Positions 16,333 through 24,389 of a stretch of DNA of 47,920 nucleotides are shown here, piece by piece; within the stretch, counting starts at the first letter, position 1; each line of letters starts with the position of its first letter. Below the pieces are notes generated by a model, which saw nothing but the letters and a program-made list of their open reading frames with translations, had not been told where the DNA came from and did no database searches. This stretch comes from Amphibacillus cookii (GTDB lineage: Bacteria > Bacillota > Bacilli > Bacillales > Amphibacillaceae). The DNA is taken from positions 1 through 47,920 of the forward strand of contig NZ_JAFBDS010000015.1 in NCBI RefSeq assembly GCF_016908375.1. The letters run 5' to 3'. Position numbers and translations under genes: made by a program.

Positions 16333-17936
16333 TGGCTAACCAACCTAATTATCAAACGGGTCTTATTTTCCGTTTTCTGTTTAAACGTGAAGTGGTAAAG
16401 CTGCTCGTTTGGATTGTGCCAATTGTAGCGATGACCGTTACCATTGCATTGGCATTTAATGGTTTATATGAGACACAAGAAGAGCGTCAAGCTTTGGCTG
16501 AAACGATGGAAAACCCAGCGATGAAAGCCTTAGTAGGACAGGGATATGGCTTGGATAATTATACAGATGGCGCAATGTTAGCGCATCAAATGTTACTGAT
16601 GACGGCAGTAGTCGTAGCGATTATGAGTATGTTACTAATTGTAAGACTAACACGTGCTGATGAAGAAGATGGGCAACTCGAAATGCTTAGAGCTTTACCG
16701 ATGGGGCGTCTCGCTCAAACGAATGCGGCACTGTTCGTTCTCGTGATTACTAATATTGTATTAATGCTAATAACAGCTGTCTCACTTACTGCGTTAGGTT
16801 TGGATTCAATTGACTGGGCAGGTTCATTGCTATATGGATCAGTACTAGGGACAACTGGCTTATTCTTTGGAGCGATTACATTACTAGCTGCACAGCTTTC
16901 AGATAATACGAGGGGAACGATGATGCTTGGTTATTTGGTATTAGGTCTCTCTTATATGATACGATCGATTGGAGATTCAGGGAATGAGCTGTTATCATGG
17001 TTCTCGCCATTAGGTATTTTGTTAGGTTCTGAAGTTTATGTGAACAATTATTGGTGGCCGATACTTGTTATTGTTCTATTAGCTATCATCATTATCGCAC
17101 TGGCTCTTTATTTGCAACAGATCCGTGATGTTGGTGCTGGTTTGCTTCCACAACGATCAGGGAGAAAAGCGGCTTCACCAATGCTCCAATCTCAAATCGG
17201 CTTGGCGTTACGTCTATTACGCACATCATTGATTGCTTGGATTATTGGGATGATGCTAATTGGTATAAGTTATGGTTCAGTATTAGGTGACTTAGAAGCA
17301 TTTCTTGGTGAGAGTGAGGCGTTAATGGAAATAATTGGTGCGAGCGGTGATATGTCGATAACTGAGCAATTTATTTCAGTTCTATTGAAAATTATGGCTA
17401 TATTCTCAACCATACCAGCTTTAGTCGTTTTTGTCCGTTTAAAAGGTGAAGAAAAGAAGGGACGGCTTGAGCATCTACTCGCAAAACCAGTTTCAAGAAA
17501 AAAAATGCTCGGTACGTATCTTGGTTTAAGCTTTTTAACAAGCATTGTCATGATGTTAGCTGGTATTATTGCTTTAGCTGGTATTGGTGTAACGGTAATG
17601 GACGTTGATATCTCATTTAACACATTAGTTGAAGCGCAACTTGTTTATTTACCAGCGGTATGGATATTAATCGGATTCGCGACTGCGTTATACGGTTGGT
17701 GCTATAAATGGTCAGGGTTTATTTGGTTGTATCTACTTTTTTCATTTTTAACGGTGTATTTAGGGGATTTACTTGATTTGCCGTCATTTATTTTGGGGCT
17801 TTCTCCGTATTATCATATACCTGAGTTACCTACCGATCAGTTAAGTTGGGTGGTAATGGTTGTGGCAACCGGAATGGCACTGCTCCTTTCACTTCTAGGT
17901 TTTCTAGGTTTCCAAAGGAGAGATATCGAGACTTAA
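16332..17936 (+). CDS. ABC permease, exporter of polyketide antibiotics type
   Basis: A 534-residue integral membrane protein with about twelve predicted helices in two repeated halves, each starting with a helix that resembles an ABC-2 half permease (residues 20-45 and about 290-310). Length and duplication match the COG3559 family (TnrB-type), whose members export antibiotics such as tetronasin. With the preceding ATPase it forms one exporter, controlled by the TetR protein. The substrate is unknown. Confidence 0.85.
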   Translation: MANQPNYQTGLIFRFLFKREVVKLLVWIVPIVAMTVTIALAFNGLYETQEERQALAETMENPAMKALVGQGYGLDNYTDGAMLAHQMLLMTAVVVAIMSMLLIVRLTRADEEDGQLEMLRALPMGRLAQTNAALFVLVITNIVLMLITAVSLTALGLDSIDWAGSLLYGSVLGTTGLFFGAITLLAAQLSDNTRGTMMLGYLVLGLSYMIRSIGDSGNELLSWFSPLGILLGSEVYVNNYWWPILVIVLLAIIIIALALYLQQIRDVGAGLLPQRSGRKAASPMLQSQIGLALRLLRTSLIAWIIGMMLIGISYGSVLGDLEAFLGESEALMEIIGASGDMSITEQFISVLLKIMAIFSTIPALVVFVRLKGEEKKGRLEHLLAKPVSRKKMLGTYLGLSFLTSIVMMLAGIIALAGIGVTVMDVDISFNTLVEAQLVYLPAVWILIGFATALYGWCYKWSGFIWLYLLFSFLTVYLGDLLDLPSFILGLSPYYHIPELPTDQLSWVVMVVATGMALLLSLLGFLGFQRRDIET

Positions 17937-17974
17937 TGGAGAGAGTTTGAGGACAAAAATAAAAAAATAAGATC

Positions 17975-18019
17975 AAATGCGAATGATTCGTTTATTTAGT
18001 AAATAGATCATTCGCATTT
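17975..18019. terminator. Hairpin between exporter and azoreductase genes
   Basis: AAATGCGAATGAT (17975-17987) pairs perfectly with ATCATTCGCATTT (18007-18019). An A-rich tract precedes it, which would be a T-run for transcription on the minus strand, so it can serve the convergent azoreductase gene side as well. Confidence 0.6.
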
Positions 18020-18059
18020 ACTATGCTGTATACTAATGATGCTAACCAGTAGATGAAAT

Positions 18060-18260
18060 ATGCGACACTCTAGCGGGAACAAATCATTTCGTTGGGGCGA
18101 GTAATCGCAGCCCCAGCCCGAGCTGAAGATCCATTGTGTGATCACACCGTGGAAGATTAGACTAAACCCGTCACCTCGTGTGACAACGTCTAATTGACCT
18201 ACATCCTGTAGGCCCGAAGCCGTGCCCGCAGAAAGGACGTATATTTCCTCTGCGGGTATG
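18060..18260. repeat. GC-rich structured intergenic repeat
   Basis: A stretch beginning GCGACACTCTAGCGGGAAC and ending CCTCTGCGGG is much richer in GC than its flanks and full of dyads: CCCGCAGAAAGGA with TCCTCTGCGGG (18225-18256), the palindrome GTGTGATCACAC (18136-18147), and ATTAGAC with GTCTAAT. Similar GCGACACTC-AGCGGGAA repeats are, from memory, common between genes in Bacillaceae. This copy looks degenerate. It is distinct from the TTTATCACAGATAACCG family. Confidence 0.5.
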
Positions 18261-18335
18261 CATTAAACCCACACATTCTAACATCATTTGTATTTACAGA
18301 ATATATTTTTGTTGTATCTCGGCCCCTAATCATTC

Positions 18336-18971
18336 TTAAAAAGTTTTGGCTAAATCTTGAGCCTGTTGCTCAGCTTCGGTTTTAATGTCTTCTTTTCGAT
18401 CTGGCATTTGGTCGTGGCCTTCAACAAATAGTCCTCGTAAGTCTTCAACACCAAAGAAAGTAAGGATGGTCTTGACGTAACGGTGTCCCATTTCTTTATC
18501 AGCACCAGGACCATGCGAGTAAACACCACCACTAGCTTGAATATGTAGCGCTTTTTTTCCTGCTAATAACCCAACAGCGCCTTGCTCTGTGTGTTTAAAC
18601 GTTTTACCTGCTACCGCTACGGCATCGAAGTAAGCTTTTAAAATAGGTGGAATCGATAAATTCCATAAAGGTGAGGCAATCACGTACTTATCTGCTTCAA
18701 TGAATTGAGAACATAAAGCATCTAATCGTTGTACTTTCTTCTGCTCGGACGCCGTTAATGCAGTAAAATCTGAGCCACTTTGTAATTTACCCCAGCCTGC
18801 AAATACTTCCGAATCAATATACGGAATGTAAGAGGCATAAAGATCGACGGTAATCACTTCATGCTCAGGGTTACTTTGTTGATATGCCTTAATAAACGTA
18901 TCGCCAACGGCTTTACTGTATGACATTGAGGCATCATTAGGGTTCGCTGTAATATATAATACTGTTGTCAT
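18336..18971 (-). CDS. azoR: FMN-dependent NADH:azoreductase
   Basis: A 211-residue flavodoxin-fold enzyme that reduces quinones and azo compounds with NADH. FMN phosphate-binding residues are expected in [14 protein letters not shown] near residue 10; [19 protein letters not shown] near residue 100 and a [15 protein letters not shown] segment near residue 150 are family hallmarks. AAGGAGG lies 7 nt before the ATG. It is monocistronic. Together with the dioxygenase at 8365 it hints at quinone-stress defence, although the two are 9 kb apart. Confidence 0.92.
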   Translation of the reverse strand: MTTVLYITANPNDASMSYSKAVGDTFIKAYQQSNPEHEVITVDLYASYIPYIDSEVFAGWGKLQSGSDFTALTASEQKKVQRLDALCSQFIEADKYVIASPLWNLSIPPILKAYFDAVAVAGKTFKHTEQGAVGLLAGKKALHIQASGGVYSHGPGADKEMGHRYVKTILTFFGVEDLRGLFVEGHDQMPDRKEDIKTEAEQQAQDLAKTF

Positions 18972-19058
18972 GTTATGACCTCCTTAATTAATAGTCTTAG
19001 TGAATTTTAACACTAATGAGTTACTTTTGTCTGTTTATTCATTAAAAAAGATTGCAAA

Positions 19059-19219
19059 TTTTATCACAGATAATCGTCCGTAAAACCCCCACCTCAAAAT
19101 AGAGAGTAGAGCAAATCCATTAGGTGGGCGATAACGGACGCTAATGTTCGGATTTACTCAACGAACCTGCAATCCGTGGATAAGAACGAAACCACCCGTA
19201 GTTTGAAAGTTCGTTTTAT
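19059..19219 (+). repeat. Dispersed two-module repeat, copy B
   Basis: Begins TTTTATCACAGATAATCG and ends GAAAGTTCGTTTTAT. The left module has a stem between CGTCCGTAAAACCCCCACCT and AGGTGGGCGATAACGGACG and a loop with TCAAAATAGAGAGTAGAG. The right module starts GGATTTACTCAACGAACC and contains CCGTGGATAAGAACGAA. It lies in the 332-bp gap between azoR and the ROK gene, which holds no other feature except the ROK promoter. Confidence 0.85.
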
Positions 19220-19238
19220 GAAAAAACATAGGATATTA

Positions 19239-19268
19239 TTGTGCAAATTATGAAAGCGCTTGTATAAT
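19239..19268 (+). promoter_or_regulatory. Promoter with cre-like site, ROK gene
   Basis: TTGTGC (19239-19244), 18 nt and TATAAT (19263-19268). TGAAAGCGCTTGTA at 19251-19264 matches the CcpA cre consensus TGWNANCGNTNWCA in all but two positions, with an intact AAAGCGCTT core, and overlaps the -10 box. Carbon catabolite repression of the kinase is the likely meaning. Confidence 0.6.
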
Positions 19269-19303
19269 AGGTGTTAATAGATAAGAAGAATGGAGTTGTT
19301 TAG

Positions 19304-20191
19304 ATGTATCTTGTTTTTGATATTGGTGGCACATTTATTAAATACACAACAATGAAACGATCTGGTGAACCAATTGATGAAGGAAAGTTTTCAACGCCGT
19401 ATCAAGATGTTGAGGCTTTAATTGAAAAAATGGTAGCACTATATCAAGGTTTTCCTAATCAAATTAAAGGCATTGCGATAAGTTGCCCGGGAACGGTCGA
19501 TGTTAATCAAGGAATTGTCTATCATGGGGGAGCATTAACCTATCTAGATGAGCAACCTCTTGCTAACAAGCTTCAACAACGATGCAACGTCCCTGTTTCA
19601 ATAGAAAATGATGGGAAATGTGCAGCGTTAGCTGAGAAGTGGCAAGGTAGTGTGAAAGATTATCAACAAAGTGTTGTCCTTGTTTTAGGTACCGGTGTTG
19701 GCGGTGGTATCATTATTGATGGCAAACTGCACCGTGGCATACATTTAGAAGCAGGTGAGCAAAGTTATGTAATGGAACATTATGATCATGAGACAGGTAA
19801 AGCAACATTTGTTGGTAAAACTTGCTCGGCTTCAAGGATGGTAAATGAGATTGCTAAGCATAAAGGACTTGAGAAAAATGATGGTGAAGGTGTCTTTCAG
19901 TATATTAATAATCAAGATCCAGAAGCGGTCACTATCTTTAAACGTTTCTGTAAAAATGTTGCCGTTCAAATTTTAAATTTACAATACATTATTGATCCAG
20001 AGATCGTGGCAATTGGAGGAGGGATAAGTGTTCAACCTGCTTTATTAGCGGGAATAAAAGAGGCAATTGAGGTAATTAAAGCGGACAATCCTTTACATAT
20101 GGCATCACCACATGTGGTAACTTGCCATTTTAGAAGTGCTGCCAATTTATATGGTGCCCTTTATCACCACCTGTTACAACACGCAAAATAA
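19304..20191 (+). CDS. ROK-family sugar kinase
   Basis: A 295-residue protein with the ROK/actin-fold ATPase segments: DIGGTFIKYTTMKRSG (residues 6-21), SIENDGKCAALAEKW with the catalytic Asp, and VLGTGVGGGIIIDGKLHRG. The usual ROK zinc motif C-x-C-G-x-x-G-C is absent; only KTCSASRM remains in that region. This absence is seen in the beta-glucoside-kinase-like subgroup. A phosphotransfer role on glucose or a beta-glucoside is likely, but the sugar is not certain. The gene stands alone with a cre-like site in its promoter. Confidence 0.82.
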   Translation: MYLVFDIGGTFIKYTTMKRSGEPIDEGKFSTPYQDVEALIEKMVALYQGFPNQIKGIAISCPGTVDVNQGIVYHGGALTYLDEQPLANKLQQRCNVPVSIENDGKCAALAEKWQGSVKDYQQSVVLVLGTGVGGGIIIDGKLHRGIHLEAGEQSYVMEHYDHETGKATFVGKTCSASRMVNEIAKHKGLEKNDGEGVFQYINNQDPEAVTIFKRFCKNVAVQILNLQYIIDPEIVAIGGGISVQPALLAGIKEAIEVIKADNPLHMASPHVVTCHFRSAANLYGALYHHLLQHAK

Positions 20192-20238
20192 CAAGTTTCA
20201 ATAGTTGAATAAAAGTTGGCTATTATTGCATGAATAGT

Positions 20239-20283
20239 CTGGGACAAAACGATTAGGTCAAAGCCAAAGTTCTTTTGTCCCAG
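20239..20283. terminator. Bidirectional CTGGGACAAAA hairpin
   Basis: CTGGGACAAAA (20239-20249) pairs perfectly with TTTTGTCCCAG (20273-20283) between the convergent ROK and queC genes. The A/T flanks allow termination in both directions. A related TTTTGTCCCAG arm occurs again near 22005-22015. Confidence 0.7.
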
Positions 20284-20292
20284 TTACTTAAG

Positions 20293-20949
20293 CTATCTAT
20301 TATTTTTTTGTAAGAATTTATCTAATCCACGTTGTCGGAGCTTGCAAGCTGGACATTCGCCACAACCCGAACCACGAATACCTTGATAGCAGGTTAGTGT
20401 TTTGTCACGAACAAAGGTAAAGGCATCAAGACGATCTGCTAATTCCCATGTTTCAGCTTTATTCAACCACATAAGCGGCGTATGGATGACAAATTGTTGA
20501 TCCATAGATAAGTTTAAAGTTACATTTAATGACTTTATAAACACATCTCGGCAGTCAGGATAACCACTAAAATCAGTTTCACACACGCCGGTAACAATAT
20601 GTTTAGCTCCTATTTGGCTGGCATAGATGGTTGCAAAAGTAATAAATAACAAATTTCTTCCCGGAACAAATGTTGAAGGAAGTTCACCATCACTTCCCTC
20701 TGTGATCTCGATATCATCTCGTGTAAGGGCGTTAGGTGCAAGTTGATTAAGTAGTGACATATCTAATATACGGTGTTCTACGCCTAATTCCTGAGCAATC
20801 TCTTTTGCTACTTTTAATTCCTCTTGATGCCTTTGGTTATAATCAAAGGTAACGACTTCAACCTCCTTAAATTTATCGCGTGCCCAAAATAAACACGTGG
20901 TACTATCTTGTCCACCACTAAATACAACTATTGCTTTATCATTTTTCAT
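20293..20949 (-). CDS. queC: 7-cyano-7-deazaguanine synthase
   Basis: Makes preQ0 from 7-carboxy-7-deazaguanine, with ATP and ammonia, for the queuosine tRNA modification. A 218-residue PP-loop ATPase: [16 protein letters not shown] near the N-terminus and the C-terminal zinc-binding cysteines in [20 protein letters not shown]. An ATG at 20958 is 9 nt further out, but it abuts the AAGG ribosome site; the ATG at 20949 fits better. queD, queE and queF, usually adjacent in Bacillus, are not here, and I see no preQ1 riboswitch in its leader. Confidence 0.93.
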   Translation of the reverse strand: MKNDKAIVVFSGGQDSTTCLFWARDKFKEVEVVTFDYNQRHQEELKVAKEIAQELGVEHRILDMSLLNQLAPNALTRDDIEITEGSDGELPSTFVPGRNLLFITFATIYASQIGAKHIVTGVCETDFSGYPDCRDVFIKSLNVTLNLSMDQQFVIHTPLMWLNKAETWELADRLDAFTFVRDKTLTCYQGIRGSGCGECPACKLRQRGLDKFLQKNNR

Positions 20950-21099
20950 CGCTATCATCCTTCTTTTGATTATTCACCCATATTTTAACACAAATATAGT
21001 CTTTGTTTATATGCATAACATTTACTTGAAATAGAGAAAGCAATGTGCTATTTTATAAAACAATATTAAAATTGACTTGCGGTTTTGGGAGGTGATTGA

Positions 21100-21633
21100 A
21101 TGCGTGCTGTAACACTTGAACAATTGTTTCACCACCATATTGTCCAAAAATATGTTAATCGCTCAGGAATGGCACATGCGATTGATGTGGCAGAATGTGC
21201 GGTTGATATTGCCATGGAATCAGATGTGAATCCAGATCATGCAGCCAAGGCAGGTTTTCTTCATGACATTGGTCATTATCAGTGGTATCAGAATGGCGAG
21301 TGGGATTTTAATCAATATAAAGAAAATGATATTCACGCTATTAAAGGAGCAGAGCGTGCACATAAGTTGTTAATTCGTCAAGGCGAACAACGAAAAGATG
21401 CAAAAGCCATCGCATTAGCTGTATTACTTCATACAGACTCCTATTTACCAGAGGGTTTCTTAAAGCTAACCCCACTTCAACAGGTTGTTGTTCAAGCGGA
21501 TACAAAAGTAGAAGAAGCTGGAGGCGCCCACCACTATCGGAAAATAACTGATCAACTCGCATTACAACGGATCACCAAATTGGATCAAAGAATTGAGTAT
21601 TTACTTAACAATGATCGACAACCCCGAACATGA
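21100..21633 (+). CDS. HD-domain hydrolase (YqeK-like)
   Basis: A 177-residue metal-dependent phosphohydrolase. The HD motif is spread over MAHAIDVAECA (His near residue 26), GFLHDIGHY (His-Asp near 53-54), a central His in LLHTDSYL and an Asp in VVQADTKVEEAG. This spacing resembles YqeK, which hydrolyses diadenosine tetraphosphate, but YqeK usually sits beside nadD and that gene is absent here. GGGAGGTG precedes the ATG. It is divergent from queC. Confidence 0.7.
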   Translation: MRAVTLEQLFHHHIVQKYVNRSGMAHAIDVAECAVDIAMESDVNPDHAAKAGFLHDIGHYQWYQNGEWDFNQYKENDIHAIKGAERAHKLLIRQGEQRKDAKAIALAVLLHTDSYLPEGFLKLTPLQQVVVQADTKVEEAGGAHHYRKITDQLALQRITKLDQRIEYLLNNDRQPRT

Positions 21634-21702
21634 ATGTTTAGCTCCTAATTCAGCGGGTAAACAGTTGGTAAATGCTTGTGTTTGTAAAAGGAGATGGATA
21701 AT

Positions 21703-21846
21703 TTGGATCAAAATAAAGATGTAGAAGTGGAGAAAACCGAGAAAAAGACAGATCCTAGTAAGGTAGGCGTAGCCTTTATCAAATATGCTACTTATCTTAT
21801 TATTTTCTTTGCTATACTATGGTTTGTGATTACTTATATTATGTAG
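21703..21846 (+). CDS. Small single-helix membrane protein (47 aa)
   Basis: Short frame with a good AAAGGAGA site 8-9 nt before a TTG start. The product has a charged N-terminal 20 residues (many Lys and Glu, including DPSKVGVAF) and one C-terminal hydrophobic helix, YATYLIIFFAILWFVITYIM, ending at the stop. I do not recognise the family. It lies 69 nt after the HD gene and could be cotranscribed with it. A tail-anchored small regulator is possible, but no function is claimed. Confidence 0.65.
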   Translation: MDQNKDVEVEKTEKKTDPSKVGVAFIKYATYLIIFFAILWFVITYIM

Positions 21847-21879
21847 GATACATCTATATTTTTTAAAATAATAATAAAG

Positions 21880-22030
21880 AAGAGCCTTGGACATAACTAA
21901 ATATTGAAATGGAGTATCCGAACATTCTGAACAAAGCGAAGTGTTTTATCGAAGCGCTACATGTATCAGACATTAATGTTCGGATTTTTCTTATCTTGTT
22001 ACTCTTTTGTCCCAGCCCCGTCTTTTTGGT
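21880..22030. repeat. Structured intergenic repeat with nested TCCGAACATT arms
   Basis: AAGAGCCTTGGACATAA begins the element and TTTTGTCCCAGCCCCGTC ends it (outer, imperfect arms). Inside, ATCCGAACATT (about 21918-21928) pairs with AATGTTCGGAT (about 21975-21985). The outer arms recall the hairpin at 20239-20283. It lies between the small membrane gene and the end of pepT and could act as a bidirectional terminator. Confidence 0.5.
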
Positions 22031-22133
22031 AAGAAAGTGTAATATGAGCAAAAAATTAAAAATGTTAAGTACAAACTATCAGAAAAATACGCAGATTTGT
22101 TGATGGGTTAACTTTTCTAATAGGTTTTCACCA

Positions 22134-23372
22134 TTAAATACTTTTTTGTTCTGCAAAGAGCTGACTAATTTTCACAATTGTCTGTACGGCTTTTTCCATG
22201 TGATCAATTGAAATGTACTCGTATTTCCCGTGAAAGTTCTCTCCACCAGTAAATAGATTAGGTGTTGGTAATCCCTTGAAAGAAAGTTGAGAGCCGTCTG
22301 TTCCGCCACGTATAGGTGCAATGATGGGATTAATACCAAGTGCCTTCATTGCGTTGGCAGCAATATCAACAATATGTTTAACAGGCTCAATTTTATCGCG
22401 CATATTGTAATATTGATCAGTTAATTCGAGATGAATGGATTGTTGACCATATTTCTGTTTGAACTCCATTTCGAGCTTAGTTAAGCGCTCTTTTTTACTC
22501 TGGAATGCCTGATGATCATGGTCACGAATAATATAATATAGCTTAGCCATCTCTGTGGTGCCTGTAAAAGATAAGAGGTGATAAAACCCTTCATATCCCT
22601 CTGTAAATTCAGGAGCCTGTTCAGCAGGAAGACGGTCATGAAATGCCATTGCTAACTTCATCGCATTAATCATCTTATTTTTTGCTGTACCTGGGTGGAC
22701 ATTGTTACCTTTAAAGGTTATTTTAGCCGCAGCAGCATTAAAACTCTCATATTGTAGTTCTCCAATTGGTCCGCCATCTACTGTATAAGCATAGTCAGCG
22801 CCAAATGCTTCCACATCAAATTTATGAGGTCCACGTCCAATTTCTTCATCTGGTGTGAAGGCAACTCGGATTTTGCCATGTTTGATCTCAGGATGATGCA
22901 TTAAATACGCCATTGCGGTAAGAATTTCTGCAATACCTGCCTTATTATCTGCCCCAAGCAAAGTGGTCCCATCCGTAGTAATCAGTGACTGGCCTTGATA
23001 GTTTTTAAGTGCTGGATAGTCAGATACGCGCATGACAATTTGATCGGTGTTGTTAAGGACGATATCTTCACCATCATAATTTTCTATGATTTGTGGATTT
23101 ACATTTTTTCCGGTAAAGTCAGTAGCTGTGTCAAGGTGGGCTAAAAAGCCGATCGTTGCAAGTTTCTGATCTGTATTGGCTGGTAAAGTAGCCATGACGT
23201 AGCCGTGCTCATCTAGTGTAACTTCTGTCATACCAATAGCCTTTAACTCCTTAACGAGTTGTTTGGCTAATTGCCATTGCCCTTCAGTTGAAGGGCAAGT
23301 GGATATGTCCTCGTTAGACTGTGTATCGATCTTGACATAAGAAATAAAACGATTCACCATGGTTTGTCTCAT
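22134..23372 (-). CDS. pepT: Peptidase T (tripeptide aminopeptidase)
   Basis: Zinc aminopeptidase of the M20B family that releases the N-terminal residue from tripeptides. About 412 residues. Metal and catalytic segments are visible: [11 protein letters not shown] (first His-Asp), [13 protein letters not shown] (bridging Asp), [12 protein letters not shown] (catalytic Glu) and the C-terminal [18 protein letters not shown]. An ATG at 23387 opens the frame, but GGAGT sits 8 nt before the ATG at 23372, which matches the usual N-terminus. It is cytoplasmic and monocistronic. Confidence 0.93.
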   Translation of the reverse strand: MRQTMVNRFISYVKIDTQSNEDISTCPSTEGQWQLAKQLVKELKAIGMTEVTLDEHGYVMATLPANTDQKLATIGFLAHLDTATDFTGKNVNPQIIENYDGEDIVLNNTDQIVMRVSDYPALKNYQGQSLITTDGTTLLGADNKAGIAEILTAMAYLMHHPEIKHGKIRVAFTPDEEIGRGPHKFDVEAFGADYAYTVDGGPIGELQYESFNAAAAKITFKGNNVHPGTAKNKMINAMKLAMAFHDRLPAEQAPEFTEGYEGFYHLLSFTGTTEMAKLYYIIRDHDHQAFQSKKERLTKLEMEFKQKYGQQSIHLELTDQYYNMRDKIEPVKHIVDIAANAMKALGINPIIAPIRGGTDGSQLSFKGLPTPNLFTGGENFHGKYEYISIDHMEKAVQTIVKISQLFAEQKSI

Positions 23373-23463
23373 CAATTTCAACTCCATATATAGATATAAT
23401 TTTATTTTACCATACCTTTGTTTTCATCCATAATACTTGAAATTTTGTTGTATAACGAGCTTA

Positions 23464-23613
23464 ATAAAACAAATTTTCAATCAGTAGGGTTTGCGCTCTG
23501 CTCTCACTGATTGGTCGTTGGGTGAATCCGAACATGAGCGTCCGTTAGCTCTCGCTATAGATGATCTGTTCTCTATTTTGAGGCGGGCGTTTACGGACGG
23601 TTATCTGTGATAA
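23464..23613 (-). repeat. Dispersed two-module repeat, copy C
   Basis: On the minus strand it begins TTTATCACAGATAACCG (23613 downwards), has the loop TCAAAATAGAGAACAG, the arm CTAACGGACGCTCATG, the junction TTCGGATTCACCCAAC and ends TTGTTTTAT at 23464. Its first bases (TTTATCACAGATAA) form the last codons and stop of the small minus-strand gene that runs into it. Confidence 0.85.
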
Positions 23614-23756
23614 ATATTAAATAAACGGGCATAAGGATCGGTTTCCTTAACGATATGATGCTGCGTGTTGGCTTTATCAGCCCATCTTATCGCGGAGGCA
23701 GCGAAAAATAAAATAGAAGAACAGAGTAATATAAAGGTTAACAGCCCTACTATCAT
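23601..23756 (-). CDS. Small membrane protein ending inside a repeat (51 aa)
   Basis: ATG at 23756 with AAGGGG about 10 nt upstream. The product starts with a hydrophobic helix (MIVGLLTFILLCSSILFFAA) and continues with a polar tail ADKANTQHHIVKETDPYARL and FNIYHR. The last five codons and the TAA stop are supplied by repeat copy C. It is too short for certain prediction, but the membrane helix, codon use and ribosome site support a real gene. The family is not recognised. Confidence 0.5.
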   Translation of the reverse strand: MIVGLLTFILLCSSILFFAASAIRWADKANTQHHIVKETDPYARLFNIYHR

Positions 23757-23844
23757 TATTAAAAACCCCTTTTGATTGATTTGAATTCATCATAATTGAT
23801 GAAACGCATTTCAGATCAAGAGGTTTTTAAAAAGGGAGGAAAAC

Positions 23845-24368
23845 TTGAGCAAGCAACGTCTTGATTATGTTCAAACAACTTATGATACAATGGAAGCACT
23901 AGAAGATTATTGCTACGAGTTGCAGGTTCTGTAGGTGAGATGCTGATTCCAATCTTACATCCAAACCCTGATCGCACCTTGGTTGAGTCGGGCATTGCAT
24001 TGGGGAAAGCGATGCAGGTTGTTAATATTATTCGAGATATTGGTGCCGATCAAAAGCTTGGTAGACGATATATCCCGCTTGAAATAATGAAAAAGCATCA
24101 TTATACTGAGTTACAATGGGAACAAAAAGTGATTAATCATGCTTTTCAAGCTATTATTGGTGATTTAACCGATCAAGCGGATCAAACTGAAGGGTTGTTA
24201 TATGTTGATCATTACCCAGACAAGAGTGCTTTAACCTTAAGATTGGCTACTAGTTATTATCAAGAAATTATTAAAGTTGTGAAAGAAAATCGATACCAAG
24301 TTTTTCATAAACGTGCGATTGTTACAAATCAGCGAAAAGCTAAATTGCTAATGATGTTGACTAAATAG
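23845..24368 (+). pseudogene. Decayed squalene/phytoene synthase (CrtM/CrtB type)
   Basis: The C-terminal half of a trans-isoprenyl head-to-head synthase. The second Asp-rich region reads NIIRDIGADQKLGRRYIP, as expected for NxxRDxxxDxxxGRxYxP, preceded by the VAGSVGEML segment. Two lesions are visible. First, a GGAGG site and TTG at 23845 lead straight into an internal piece (RLDYVQTTYDTMEALEDYCY), so about the first 100 residues with the first Asp-rich motif are gone. Second, after YCY one base is missing (GAGTTGCA for GA-N-GTTGCA), so the frame breaks and stops at 23934, while the correct frame continues to 24368. It is 21 nt before fni, which makes isoprenoid precursors. Confidence 0.8.
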
Positions 24369-24389
24369 TTAAAAAAGGGAGTTTTATTG

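Larger units (their letters stand above)
17937..18335. other. Intergenic region with terminator and GC-rich repeat
   Basis: No gene is seen. It contains the hairpin at 17975-18019 and the GC-rich structured repeat at about 18060-18260. Confidence 0.6.

Noticed and set aside
17270-17623. 117-residue minus-strand frame opposite the exporter permease
   Set aside because: Shadow of a membrane protein gene; the translation has no recognisable domain and no start signal.
20950-21099. preQ1 riboswitch before queC
   Set aside because: The leader is short and A/T-rich; no aptamer-like stem and A-rich tail arrangement could be found.
21909-22103. Frames on both strands over the structured element at 21880-22030
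   Set aside because: They cross the hairpin arms and have no ribosome sites; the inverted repeat explains the open frames.
23845-23934. Short 29-codon peptide as an intended leader of fni
   Set aside because: Its residues match the interior of a prenyl synthase and the reading continues in the next frame, so decay by deletion explains it better.
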